DNA from: Lantana camara
Lineage: Eukaryota; Streptophyta; Magnoliopsida; Lamiales; Verbenaceae
Length of the DNA stretch: 64,000 nt
Assembly: GCA_037501455.1 (NCBI GenBank)
Contig: CM074865.1
Coordinates: 9,895,001-9,959,000, forward strand
Reading direction: 5' to 3'
Below the pieces are notes generated by a model. That model worked only from the letters and a program-made list of their open reading frames with translations, made no database searches and was not told the DNA's origin. This document shows, in pieces, positions 45,501 through 57,429 of the stretch. The position numbers and the translations under genes are program-made. Positions within the stretch are counted from its first letter, which is position 1. Every line of letters starts with the position of its first letter.

Positions 45501-48500
45501 AACCAAGGGACTGAGTTTGTAACTTTGCCTTGCAACCTTTGGAAAGGAGCATATCGTTGCAACTCAACACAGTTTTCTGGGTGTACATATAATAGGGAGG
45601 CCGAAGGCTACTGCCCTATAGTAAATTACAGTGGTGATCTTCCTCAGTGGGCTCGCTATTTTCCACAGGCTAATAAAGGTCTGTATTGTTGTTAAAAAAC
45701 ATAAATTAATAAGAACCCTTTTATTATCTTGTATGGCTAACCTTCTTACTGTGTTCTTTCTTTGTTGGACAGGTGGACAGTCTTCATTGGCTGATTATTG
45801 CACTTATTTTGTAGCTTACTCTGATGGTTCTTGCACAGATATTAATAGTGCTAGAGCACCTGACAGGATGTTGGGTGAAGTGAGGGGAAGTAATTCAAGG
45901 TGAATTTTTTTTAATGTTTTAATAACAAATTATGTAGTCGGGAAACAAATAGATTTTGATTTTTTTGCTCGTTTATAGGTGCATGGCCTCATCATTGGTG
46001 CGTAGTGGGTTTGTCAGGGGTTCGACCACCCAAGGAAACGGTTGTTATCAGCATAGGTGTATAAACAGCTCACTTGAGGTACATTTTGCAAAAACTTCTG
46101 CTTTTGGGGAAGCTAAAGTTGTAAAATGTTGTAGTAGTTATAATTAGGAGTGTGTAGAGAAGAATGATCAAACGCACTTAAATAATAGAGAAAAGAATTA
46201 AAGAACCTATAAGCTCGAAAAAGCACCCCAAAGATGCTTGTAGCTTATTTTACTTATTCCAAGCAGCAGCTGTAAAAGCCCACTCTAATTCTGCTTTCCT
46301 TAATCTAAAAGAACTCTTTTTGTGGTTTATAAAACTTTGCAAAAACAACCATAACAATTTTTTTAACTACCCATGTTTTAGATTCTTGTGCATCATATTA
46401 GCTTCGTAATCTAGATAAGGGATTCAAATATCTTGAATTACTTTGTAATTATTATGAATTCCTTCTTAGGTTGCTGTGGATGGAATCTGGAAAGTGTGTC
46501 CTGAATCTGGTGGACCTGTTAAATTTCCGGGCTTCAATGGTAATGACTCTCTTACACAAACTCGCACACACATTTTACGTTCGTAGGCTATTTTCTCTAG
46601 AACTTAAATCAAAATTCATGTTTCCTAATTTGTAGGTGAACTGATCTGCCCTGCTTATCATGAACTTTGCAATGTAAATCCAGTCCCTGTATCTGGTCAA
46701 TGTCCTAATTCATGTAATTTTAATGGTGATTGTGTTGATGGGAGATGCCATTGCTTTCTGGGGTTTGAAGGCCATGATTGTAGTCAGCGTGAGTGGATTA
46801 TCAGTCTTCAACCTTGTAGCTTCTGTTTCTATTTTGATAATCAGATTCTCATATTCTCATCCGTTTTCAGGTTCTTGTCCTAACGAATGTGGAGGTCATG
46901 GTGAGTGTCTTAAAGATGGTACTTGTGATTGCGAACATGGTTACACAGGGACTGATTGCTCTACAGGTAATGTTATTGTTAGGATTTGCTTTTCTTTTGT
47001 TGGATTGACTTGTTTTTTAATAGGTATAATTACACTGATTTTGTATACCCTGGTTTGGCATCCCTGTGTGGGTTTTGCTTCATTTTGGACCAAAAAAAAA
47101 AATAATTACAGGCCCCTCCTCCCCAAGATTGAGAAATTACAAAAACTTCCCCTGACAGAAATTGAGGTTGATTTAATGCATGCTATTATAGTTATAAATT
47201 TAAATTCAGATATTGATCAGTAAATGTTTAGGCAAAATAGATTATGTATTAGAAGTTAGAGATAATATCATCAAAATATATCAATGCAGATGTAAGATAG
47301 GGTAAGTTTGTGTTATTTCTCAAATATCAGAGGGGAGGTAAGTGTAATTTACCCTAAAAAGATAATAAAAGAGAGGTTTTTTGTTCTAACATGATTCTTT
47401 TTGGTAATCTGCAGCTGTTTGTGATGAACAATGCAGTCTTCATGGCGGTGTTTGTGACAATGGTGTGTGTGAGTTTCGTTGTTCTGATTATGCTGGCTAC
47501 ACGTGCCAGAACAGTTCCTCACTTCTCCCAAGTCTTTCAGTGTGCAAACATGTACTGAAAAATGATATGTTGGGGCAGCATTGTGCGCCTAAGGAATTGA
47601 GTATCTTACAACAGTTGGAAGAAGTTGTTGTGATGCCTAACTACCATAGGTTGTTCCCTGGAGGTCCTAGAAAGTTCCTAAACTATATTCGAGGCAGAGA
47701 CTGTGATGGGGCTGCTAAAAGATTAGCTTGCTGGGTAAGTTTCTTCTTTATTTTCTCATTTTCCAGTTTCATGATGATTGAAATGGTAAATTTTACATAG
47801 AAAGGTCACTTGCAATGATTTCCCCTGTTATTACGCGTAATTACATTAACTACTCTTCTTTGTTTCAAAATTATGAATACCCCCCTTTTCATTTGGAAAG
47901 GTGGATAATATGACAATGTAAACAATTTACTAGAATTTGAATTATGACATCGCTTAGCTACGAGCAATAATCAGCAGAAGGGGGTAACTGTAAATATGTT
48001 TTTGTAACTTTGATAATTGCAAAAGATAATACCGTAATTCTTGCTTTACAATTAAACTCAGTCTTGAATAAGTGTTCACCTCTACTGATTATTTGATTTA
48101 CTGCACATACTAGATATCTATTCAGAAGTTTAATTACGAAATCCACCCTTTTGGTCTTTAAAATTTAACCTATTACTGAAAATTTTCATTCCGAAGCTTG
48201 GATATTGTGAGCAATAATCAGCAGAAAAAGTAGTTGTAAGGGAGGTATATGTAATTTTCAAACTGAACTCGTATTTTTCTGCAAGTTTATATAGTTGCTG
48301 TGGTGATGCTGTAATTCTTGCTTTAAAATAAAACTCAGCCTTGAATAAATGTTTACTTACTAATTATTTTGGTTTACTGCACATTCCAGATATCTATTCA
48401 GAAGTGTGATGAGGATGGTGACAACCGACTACGAGTATGCCAATCTGCCTGCCAATCATATAACTTAGCATGTGGAGCTTCGCTCGACTGCTCAGATCAA

Positions 48501-48572
48501 ACCCTATTTAGCAATGAAAACGAGGGTGAAGGTCTCTGCACGGGCTGGAGTCAATTAAAATCTTGGTTGTAG
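42466..48572 (+). CDS. leishmanolysin-like zinc metalloprotease (peptidase M8)
   Basis: Seventeen exons, phase-checked, give 838 aa: 42466-42552, 43138-43494, 43601-43741, 43839-43971, 44061-44174, 44269-44342, 44426-44500, 44934-45026, 45166-45226, 45346-45678, 45773-45899, 45979-46078, 46470-46539, 46636-46788, 46871-46966, 47415-47734, 48390-48572. A hydrophobic leader is at about 22-43 ([20 protein letters not shown]). The zinc site HEVMH (301-305) is split by an intron after HE; the third ligand is His381 ([16 protein letters not shown]) with the Met-turn at Met392. Three cysteine-rich EGF-like repeats follow ([44 protein letters not shown]). It resembles the single-copy Arabidopsis gene At5g42620. 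It is probably secreted or membrane-associated; substrates are unknown. Intron 2 has a GC donor. Confidence 0.95.
43495..43600 (+). other. GC-AG intron (intron 2 of the metalloprotease gene)
   Basis: Donor AAG|GCAAGT and acceptor TTGACCAG|CTAGGG. The exons on both sides join in frame as DVVK|LGEP, and no GT donor nearby preserves the frame. Confidence 0.8.
47962..48405 (+). repeat. tandem duplication across the last intron-exon boundary of the metalloprotease gene
   Basis: Copy 1 (about 47962-48129) and copy 2 (about 48211-48405) share GAGCAATAATCAGCAGAA, GTAATTCTTGCTTTA, AAACTCAG(T/C)CTTGAATAA and TTTACTGCACAT. Both end in the exon-17 start ATATCTATTCAGAAGT. Copy 1 retains an acceptor (ATACTAG) at 48113. 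Confidence 0.8.
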
Positions 48573-49371
48573 CAATGATCTTCAACGGAGCAGCAAAATG
48601 GGGTAAAATTTCTCCCTTCGAGGGGCCATGTAAATTATAGGAAGCATTTTAGCTATCATTTTTTCTTTCCTGCTATCCTGGGTAGGTTTTGTAGGAGAAA
48701 GGTGGCAGAAATTTGCAGGTGAATGTAGTGTAGAATTTTGTAATTTTCGATCCCAACAATTGTTTGGGAAAAGGATTGGGAGGGAAACGTGTCGCCGAGG
48801 TTTGGCTTTCGAAGAAAGTCCATATGTAGAGAGAATTCATGCTGCTGTTAGTAGAAAACAAAATCAATGAAAAAAAAAAAAGAAAAGCAATGTAGAACAA
48901 ATTGTAACTTTGGCCAAAGGCCTTGATGAAATGCAAGTCTCGTGTTATTGTACTTTCTACTTCCATTTTCTTTTCATTTCTAGTTTGCCTTGATCGAGTG
49001 ACGATTGGCTACAATCGCAGTATATTTGTCGTGTGATCAAGTTTGCGTTTATCAAGCGATGATTGCATTATACTTGTCGTATGATTAGTGTATATTATAA
49101 AGAAAGTAACCGGTGTACGTAATTGATTAGGTTCCGACCGAACTAAGGCTTTTTGGATCCCATTTTTTTCCCAGTGCTGGAAATGTTCAATACTTGGAGA
49201 AACACTTTCAGATTTCTGCACATTTTCCTCTTCAGAAGACACTTTGTGAAGCAAATCTAGGACAACTATAAGTGGGTGGGATGAAGTTATCTTTGAAGAA
49301 AGTAACATACCACTTGCAAAACAATATATTAAATTTAATAAATGTTCTAAGATACCACCTCGTATGATATA
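48573..49371. other. 3' flank of the metalloprotease gene
   Basis: Probable 3' UTR to about 48960, then AT-rich DNA. No further gene is recognised. Confidence 0.4.
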
Positions 49372-49515
49372 TGCTATGATACACGGATACAGACACAATA
49401 TGGATATGGCGATAAAAAAAAAATTTCTTAAACTTTCCATGTGGAAAGTGTCGGACACGTGTTAGATATGATACAACACGACACGATAAAATAATATTTT
49501 TAAAAGTTTCGATAC
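49372..49515 (+). repeat. GTGTCG-family dispersed repeat, copy 4
   Basis: CTATGATACACGGATACAGACAC ... TTTCCATGTGGAAAGTGTCGGACACG ... CAACACGACACGATAAAATAATATTTTTAAAAGTTTCG; plus orientation, diverged. Confidence 0.6.
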
Positions 49516-49711
49516 ATTGAAGTGTGTATTGTCCTTTTATTTTTTTTCCCCTAAGAATACGTACTTATACCTTTTCATATTCATAAAACCTGGTGATTAG
49601 ATCTATGTTTAGTACATAATGTTTGTCCTCAGCTACTTGTCAGTTGTCTCTATTCAACTCCAAGATTCATTTTAAAGAAAACGTACCATAGTGGGCAGCA
49701 AATGTAATTCG

Positions 49712-49745
<34 letters not shown>

Positions 49746-50198
49746 CTTATTATTTGATTAATCCCTTTAAAATTCACTTTAATTCTACAATAATTAAATG
49801 TAAAACACCTCCATGTCATTATACTGTTTGATCTAATAAGATTTAGAATAGAATTTTAGTTCAAACCCGATTCCGCCTCACCCCATCTAATTGGTCACTC
49901 ACCTTAAATTTCCACAAACCACATGATAAATATTAAACACTCGTTCCTTTGTTACACCGATATCTAAACTAACGAATAATTCTTGTCATAAAAAAATTGT
50001 ATGTCTAAACACCAAACTGATAATAAAACGCGATCCCATTGGTCTATTTTGTCTATGACAATGCAACAACTTCACCTAATCCAAACATAGAAAATGTTAA
50101 TAATAATTTATTGTGGTTTGTTAATCTTATATACAATATTTGCAATAATATAATGTAATTAATGTGTTCAAGAAAAGGGATCATGAATTTAATTTCAT
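49516..50198. other. intergenic, with a (TA)n run
   Basis: (TA)n at about 49713-49741. Otherwise AT-rich DNA leading into the 3' end of the thaumatin-like gene. Confidence 0.45.
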
Positions 50199-51014
50199 TC
50201 AAGATGAAGGGCAAAACGTGATCAAATAATCAGAACCAGTGCATGTGCATGTACTCGACAAATCGTCGTACGCATAACTATACGCCGTCGGGCAAGCATT
50301 CTTGAACATCTCCGAGTACGGCGTCGGCCCGCAGGTGTCCGCCGCCGCGTGCTCGCCGGTGCAGCAATACTCCGCCGTGTTGAACGCCGCGCAGGCGCTC
50401 TTGCACGCCACCACCGCGCCGCCCTCGTCCACCACCTGCAGCTCGCTGGGACAGTTGGCATTGACGTCCGCCACGCACCCGGCGGACTGGCAGTCGCCGG
50501 AGCCCCCGCCGGAGGGGAGAACGGAAAGGCCCACGTTGTAGCCGTCGACGAGGCTGACGTCGTAGAAGTCTTTCGCGGCGGCGTCGCCGCTACCTAGGGT
50601 GAATTCGGCGAGGGAGACGGGAATGGCGCCGCCGGTGGTGCATTGCAGCGAGCCGCCGCAATCTCCAGTGACGCAGTGGCCGTTCCCGGCGTCGTCGAAG
50701 CTGCAGCCGGTTCGGGCCCAGAAGCGGCCGGACCAGCCCTGTGGGGCGGGGAGTTGGATGGTGTCGCCGGGGGCCAATTGGAAACCTCCGCCGCCGAGAA
50801 CGGTGGCGCCACTGCCGGAGAGTGTGCCGGGCCAGACTCTGTAACTGCAGCTGTTTTGGAGAGTGAAAACCGTGGCTGAAGCCACCGTGAACAATCCTGC
50901 AAATCAAGAAAAACGTAAGTTAATCTGAGTTTCGAATAGAGACGGAGAAGAGAGAGATTCACCTATGAACAACAGTGGCATGAACAGAACAGAGAGACTT
51001 TGTCTAGCCGCCAT
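50199..51014 (-). CDS. thaumatin-like protein (PR-5 family)
   Basis: Two exons on the minus strand, 51014-50963 and 50896-50199, join in frame to 249 aa, the usual size. Residues 1-25 are a signal peptide (MAARQSLSVLFMPLLFIGLF TVASA), so it is secreted or vacuolar. The mature part starts TVFTLQNSCSYRVWPGTL. Family marks follow in order: GWSGRFWARTGC, the GDCGGSLQC segment, SLAEFTLG, FYDVSLVDGYNVGLSVLP, CKSACAAF, EYCCTGEHAAADTCGPT and the TFCP end. The Arg, Glu and Asp residues lining the acidic cleft are present. I count 17 mature cysteines where 16 is normal; the extra one is in STCTCTG near the C-terminus. Third-position GC is far above its neighbours. Relatives bind or degrade beta-glucans and respond to pathogens or stress. 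Confidence 0.95.
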
Positions 51015-51103
51015 CTCCGACGGAGTAAAGGGAAGACAGTATAAGCTAAAGCTTTGGCTTTTGATTATGAAGTTGGAGGGATTGTTAAAAGTTGATAAGC
51101 TAC

Positions 51104-51113
51104 CTATTTATAG
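51104..51113 (-). promoter_or_regulatory. TATA box of the thaumatin-like gene
   Basis: CTATAAATAG on the minus strand, about 90 bases before the ATG at 51014. Confidence 0.65.
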
Positions 51114-52352
51114 AGATCGAAAAATTCTAGCTCAGATTCGACTCGTACGAACCCGATCAAATATAATGACAAGCGTATCATACATGTTATTTGATTGGTT
51201 ACTCAACGTAAATTTCCCACTAATCATACCATAAGTGTAAAAACACTCGTTTTCTTGTTACACTAGTTTGACCGAATTAAGATCCGGCTAAAATTACCGG
51301 ATACACATCACCCTAGAATTTTCCGACTATATTATGTTGTTGATGTTTATTTTCTCCTTATTTTAAATTTAATAGAGTAACCAATTACATAATAAATCAA
51401 ATATATAGTACTTATATATTAGGTAATTGATTAATTCAATTTGATGCACCAAACTCCAATTCTGATATAAGACACAATCAATCGCTTTAAATGTCCACTG
51501 AGTAGCTGCGACTTACATGCTTTACAAAGTCATATTATTTTTTCTTTTTTTCATTTGAGTGAAGATTAATGCCTATTGTTTCATATACGTATTCGAAAAC
51601 AAGACATTTATTTAATTTAATAGTATCGAATCATTAAATTATATGACAAACGGATATTCACATTACAATGTTTGTGAGGAATCCACCAAATAAACTATGG
51701 TGAATATGATATTGGAAATGTACAACTACCATGTGATTACAGCTCTTTTTATCTGTCGTTACCAGCTTTTTTTGGTGGGTAACATGAATTCTATGCAACT
51801 TTAATTGCATTTTCTATTATTGTATATTTGTATTTTATTGATTAATTCTTGGAAAATCGTCTTTTATTCAGTCTAGTGGACTTTTATCGTTGTAAAATTG
51901 CAAGGGAAGCTTTCCTTAAAAACAAATGTGCAAACATTGTGATCAACTATCAAAAAACAAGAAAATGAAATGACTGACTTTATAAGTAATTTAATTTCTA
52001 AAATAAACATGGACTCTTGATATAAGTGGGGTAATTCTAGGTTGAATTTAGCTCGGTCAAACCAGAGTAACAAGGGGAATGAGTATTTTATACTTGTCAT
52101 GTAGTTGGTGAAAAATTTAAAAAGAGTAACAAATCAAATAATAAATATAATACATTTACTTTTTAATTAGTTGAGTTCGAACATTTGTGGGCTTAAAATA
52201 TTCAAGCAATTCCCATGTGGTGGTTAGTGTGTTTATAATGCGTCCAACTTTGTCTTGCACTAATCAGTAATCACTATTATACAATCTGCTACAATTATTT
52301 GTCACTTTCTAAATTACTACTAAACTAGCCCATTAATGGTTCAAACCTAGAT
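51114..52352. other. intergenic upstream of the thaumatin-like gene
   Basis: AT-rich DNA with no recognised gene; it includes the upstream promoter region of the minus-strand gene. Confidence 0.4.
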
Positions 52353-52814
52353 CACATAATCCTTCTATTATACTTAACGCACTCGTACTCAGTTCTCCGC
52401 ACTGGTAAATTTATGCGCATTCCTCGCTTTAAGCCGACTTAAAATTTTAATTCTCCGCATTGACGAATTTGTGCATATTTTTCGCTTTAAGGCGAGTTAT
52501 AATTTGTCAATTCACGCCTTTAAGAGTATAAAGACACATTTTAATTTTGATTTAACATATAATTACCGTAAAATGATAGAATTAGGTCATTTTTATCAAT
52601 AATTAAAAAAAATCATGTTTTGTCATATTAATTTTTAAATTTTATCATGAAACTATATATAAAATAAAGTTATATTATATATATAATTATTTAAAATAAT
52701 TTTTTTATTAAACGCTTTAAGGCGCACCCGCACTCAATTTTTTTAAAAATTTTGCGCACTGCGCATTCACATCCGCACCCGCACTCGCACTTGCTCCCGC
52801 ATTCGCATTATGTG
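52353..52814. mobile_element. hAT-type MITE (462 bp)
   Basis: Terminal inverted repeats CACATAAT and ATTATGTG are flanked by a perfect 8-bp duplication ACCTAGAT (52345-52352 and 52815-52822). CA...TG ends with an 8-bp duplication fit the hAT superfamily. There is no coding capacity. Inside, a segment of about 60 bases (TTCTCCGCA(C/T)TG...TTCGCTTTAAG) is repeated twice. The right end is an irregular CGCACCCGCACTCGCACTT tract. Confidence 0.75.
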
Positions 52815-52822
52815 ACCTAGAT

Positions 52823-53514
52823 CCTAATAGAATTTGTAAAAGTATACTTATGGCCCTAATGGTTGTATGAGCATTCAAATATAAACATCCTTAAAGTTTT
52901 CAAATATAAACAAAATGATCCCTATAAATTATGAATTTAATAACAAATCAGGGGTATTTTTGGAATGACATGACGGAACGCCGCGGAACCCTAACAGACT
53001 TCAGTGACGATTCTCAAAAGTTAGATAGACTGTGTTGTAGTTAATACCTAATGCAGAGCAGTCAATGTAATTATTTATAATTTCAAAATATGCACAGTTT
53101 GGCAAATGGCAAGAGATTCTGGAGTTTCCCTTTCAAGTAAAAACATTACCTGAATACTTGCCTTAAGAGTACTCTTTCGGTTGTTAGAAATATAGTTTTA
53201 TAACCAACCATGCATGCAGGAATAAAAACGTACACTTTGTTGGACTTCTTTGAAGCACATAATGAGAAATTTCTTGTAGCCCAGTTTATAACCACATTTT
53301 TCACTTGTAAAATACTAAAGAAGAAAATTAAAAGGAAAAACGATAATTAATTAGTTAGTCGAGAAAACTTTGGAAGGCAAAGAAAACTTGAATTAACATA
53401 TATTCAACCGAAGATGGACAGCTATGCTATTACAATGAACAAGAATCACAGCCAAAACTATTCCAGAATTCCACCTTATAGTTTACACACTATGCCATCA
53501 AATATCCTACAACT
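52823..53514. other. intergenic and 3' flank of the acyltransferase gene
   Basis: No gene is recognised; the last 100-150 bases before 53515 are probably the acyltransferase 3' UTR. Confidence 0.4.
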
Positions 53515-55036
53515 TTAACACCTTTTCCTCTGACTTGTAGTTTGTTCAAATCGAACAACAGGGTGCGGTCTGAATTTGAAATAAGTAGAACAGACTAGGT
53601 ATACACAAGACGAAGCTACGTACACTTTAAACCAAACGGATGAAAAAAAGGTGAGAAAGATGAATATACCAGTAACGGCGAGTACAACAGCACATTTAGC
53701 CACACATTTCACTGTTGAAAGTTGTTCTTCTGTACCTTGATTAGGAAAATGACCATTTATGATGAAATCGGTAAGTAGCTGGTCCTTGGAGGCGAATTCA
53801 TCCACCAACCAAGAAGAAACCTCGACCTCGGATACTGGGATTTCTTCAAGAGGGATGCGGTTCACATGCATGTGTACTTCGGAAGGGTCCACACCAAATA
53901 CATTGTCCAGGAAAGAAGGGCACTGATTCTTGTATGCGATCGTGATGTCATAAACTGCCCAGAAATGGTTTAAGAAAGTTAATGTTAACGAGTCTGGTTG
54001 GTTGAGATAGAATCATAGAACTATTACTTGTCACATTGTGAATCATGACAACTTTAAAGGTGAAAACACTAAGAATTTTGAATTAGATTAGTAGATTGGC
54101 AGAAAGACGAACCTGCATCCAAGGAGCCCCTCAAGATGTCCAAGCAAGTATTGAACCCCTTTGTCTTTGGAAGCAGCACGTTTTTCAGTATTGGCAGTTC
54201 ATTTTCCTTGGCAAATGCCTGACTTTTAATGCACTTCTGCTCTCTGCATGGACAGCAAAAGTGTTGTACGACATAATTCAGATGAAGTTCGCAATCAGTT
54301 ACTAGAACACAAATTCTATTCCTCATTGAAATTATCTTCCAATGCAATGAGATGAAAAAGGTAAATTTAACCAAAGGAATTTCCTTTTGTCTGAAAAAAG
54401 ATAAATATTCTTTAACTTCGAGAAACAAAAAGGAAAGATAAGACAGTACGTATAGTCAGTTCCTTCAGGGAAAATAGCAAGCCACAATGGATCCTGGCGA
54501 TTGGAAATGGTTGAGAGCATTTGGCGCATTACTAATTCATCAGCTTCCCACTTTCTCTCCACTGGGATGAACTCTAATATGTGAAATCCCCAGCCAAAAA
54601 TTGGCAGTTTCATCAAACTGTTCTTAAGTACATACTTGATGTAGCCCAAGCACCCTTTCCGTAGAGCAAGATTCCACAAATACATCCAATCAACCTCAGT
54701 TCTGTGGTTGGCTATTATTAAGACACGCTCTTCAACTGGAACTTTATCACCAGAAAAGACAACTCTAGTTTTGTTTATCTTTTCAAATAAGAATGGCCAT
54801 AAACCAAGCCATAGACCAAACAGGAAAGCTAAAGACTTTCTACTGTAATGTACACTGATTAGGCGGAGGACAACAGCTGTCGGAACTACAAAATACACTA
54901 GGAACATAAAAGCAGTTGAAAGATAAACAATTAAACACAGAATACCCCTAAAAATCCTAAAAGGAGTCAAAGGGAAGTGCTTTAATCCTTTGGTAGATTG
55001 GAGAGACTGGCCGATTTCCATTTTCATTTGGTTCAT
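53515..55036 (-). CDS. LPAT: 1-acyl-sn-glycerol-3-phosphate acyltransferase, LPAT4/5 type
   Basis: Three coding exons on the minus strand, 55036-54450, 54243-54113 and 53954-53515, join in phase to 385 aa. It transfers an acyl chain to lysophosphatidic acid to make phosphatidic acid at the ER, an early step of membrane and storage lipid synthesis. Residues about 25-85 hold two hydrophobic segments ([37 protein letters not shown]). The catalytic box NHRTEVDW gives His111 and Asp116 (HX4D). [18 protein letters not shown] and EFIPVERKW follow, then FPEGTDYT at 189-196. [35 protein letters not shown] and DPSEVHMHV are typical of the LPAT4/LPAT5 branch. A C-terminal hydrophobic pair is at about 320-365. 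Start MNQMKMEIG; Met4 and Met6 are close alternatives. A 5'-UTR intron lies upstream. Confidence 0.95.
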
Positions 55037-55170
55037 CTTTAAATTTGGCTTAGAATACTGGTGCTATATAAAGATCCTCTATCAGTTTAGGTCTACTCTG
55101 AGTTTCTTGGAGTGAGCACAGAGCTAGCCAAGACCCATCACAAGGTCATAGAAGTTCAAGAAGCTCACAT

Positions 55171-56404
55171 CTGCGAAAAAATCAGAAGAAGTGCAGGATA
55201 AATAGCCAAACAGTGTCCTCTATACTTGAAGAAGATGCTTAGTAATTATCATATAGCTGGTTGATCTATCAGACAAGTTAGATGGGAGATCGTTCAATGA
55301 GATGATTCTAGTTGTAATACATAACCATCATAAGCACGTAACCCCAGACACATGTAACTTAATGAGTGACAGATTTTCATTACCTTAACACAAAACATCG
55401 CATATGAAAAAATCAACCACTAGTTTCTCCTATAAAGATGCCTAAATAAGGGACCTCAGGAACTCACTTCTTTTATCCTCTTTCATTCAGTTTGTCATGT
55501 ATTCAAAATCCCCACGAGAGTGCCCTCGTGCGATAGTATGTGCTTCTTAAATAAATGAAAATATTCAAGGAAGGTACAATTAATTCGATACGAACTGAGC
55601 ATCTTAAAATAGAAAACTTATAGGAGAATCAGTAAATATTTTTAGCAAATAAACTTAACAAAACTTGCATAGTTTCTGCCATCTTAAATGCAAACCTCAC
55701 AGTCAAGTTAAAAAAAGAACCAGCCTCAAAATGGTATAAGTTTCTGAGCTTATGTTAGAATCTTTAACAGATTTGCAAGTGCACAAAGTTTTATCCAGAT
55801 GGAAATTTTTTGATACAACAACTTGTATAACGAATCATGTGAACCTTAATATACCTAATACACTAAATTCTGTTAAAGAAGCAAAAATCATTTTGACCTT
55901 TTAGCCTAAAACAGGTCGCCCTGTAAGATGCGGCGTGTAAAAACTACGTGCACCGTTCCAGCAAGTGCAGCTGTCAGATTTGACCAAACAGCCCAAAAAT
56001 CTGATCACATCGTCAAAAATTCATATCTATCCTTTCAAATCCAAACTAAATTCGATATCGTGTTAATTAATCCACAATCACGTCACTCAAGCATTTTCTC
56101 ATATGACGTCTTCGCAGATAAACAATCCAAATCCAAAACTCTATTCAAAAAATAAAAAATTCCTCAAACTAATGAACATTCGCATCACAACAGCAATAAA
56201 TTCCCCACACAAATCCACCAAACCACCCCCAGCTGCAGCAAATTCCTCAAATCATGCGAATCAACACCACCAATTCCGCAACAAAATCCAAAAAAAACAA
56301 AACACGAAACTGGAAATCAAAATCACTGAACGGGAGAAATATAATCAAGTGAAAGAGCATACATACAATTTCTCTCCATTTCTATCCGTGATCGCTTTAC
56401 ATAC
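55171..56404 (-). other. probable 5'-UTR intron of the acyltransferase gene
   Basis: On the minus strand a donor CATCAG|GTATGTAA at 56404 and an acceptor TTTTTTCGCAG at 55171 define a 1.23-kb intron between a short leader exon (about 56405-56490) and the exon holding the ATG. The interior has no coding signal. Confidence 0.55.
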
Positions 56405-56514
56405 CTGATGGAGAAATGGTGAGACGGAGTTGGGGTGCATCGAGAGTGACGAAATAGAGGGGAGGATCACGAAAGCTCCCAAATGCCAGCCAATATAACA
56501 GGGACTGCGGAAGC

Positions 56515-56524
56515 GTATATATAC
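56515..56524 (-). promoter_or_regulatory. TATA box of the acyltransferase gene
   Basis: GTATATATAC, about 30 bases upstream of the expected leader-exon start. Confidence 0.5.
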
Positions 56525-56805
56525 ACACATATGATTGTGGGGAGTAATCAGGTGTGGACCCGCCTACAGTTGTGGAGTAAATATCAGTGGTTGGATCAGC
56601 AGAATGTCAAGGATTTGAGGTCCACCTTCAGCAATCATTTGGGGACAAATAACGACCAACCCGGTTTAGGCCCACAGGCCACAATCAATATCCGGTTCGG
56701 GTAGGGACGTTTGACCCTAAAAAGGGGAAATAATGGGTTCAATCAAATTTTCCTTCAATAGTAATTAGGTAGTACCCATCCACATATATACAAATACCAC
56801 CATAT

Positions 56806-57315
56806 GGATATGATATAATACAAATTCGACGATATAAATTTTTTTTGAATTTTTTAAGTAAAAAGTATCGAACACGGTATTTAACACGACACGACACGAC
56901 ATGATAAAATTATATTTTTAGAAGTATCCGTATATGATGCACGAACACTTCTAAAAATATAATTTTATTGTATCGTGTCGTGTCGTGTCGGATACTCATA
57001 TCGGACACTCCTCACGTGGAAAATTTTAAAAAAATTCGTGGCGTCGTATCCGAGTCGTGTCCATGTCGCCATATCTGTAACCGTATTCGTGCATCATAAA
57101 TATATGTCCTTCATAAGTTAGTACCTCGGATATTTTTAAAAATCTCGAACACTCATATACTTTTAAGAATATTATCGTATCTGTGTTGTATCAAACACTC
57201 ATATCAGACACCGTATTGGATATTTCTAACGGAATTCTTTTTAAAAAAATTCTTATCACTGTATACGTCGTATCGTGACGTGTTGGTATCACTGTATTCT
57301 TATCCATGCATCACA
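56806..57315. repeat. GTGTCG-family cluster: copies 5, 6 and 7
   Basis: Copy 5 (56806-56940, plus) and copy 6 (about 56935-57098, minus) meet head to head at ATGATGCACGAACAC, forming a large inverted repeat. Copy 7 (about 57150-57315, minus) is more diverged. Copy 6 is best preserved: GTATCGTGTCGTGTCGTGTCGG, CTCCTCACGTGGAAAATTTT, CCGTATTCGTGCATCAT. Confidence 0.65.
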
Positions 57316-57429
57316 TGTTAGTATTAGTGTACTCAAATTACGAAATCCTAACTTTTGGGGTTTTTTTACAATTTCCTCAAATCTAAAAATTTGTATGAAA
57401 TTTTATTAAAATTTTTTTAATATATAGTT

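Noticed and set aside
49009..49458. 149-residue minus-strand frame downstream of the metalloprotease gene
   Set aside because: No domain is recognisable, it overlaps a dispersed repeat, and composition is that of non-coding AT-rich DNA.
50302..50962. Several plus- and minus-strand frames over the thaumatin-like gene
   Set aside because: High GC content removes stops from all frames; only the 50199-50896 minus frame has family motifs and joins a signal-peptide exon.
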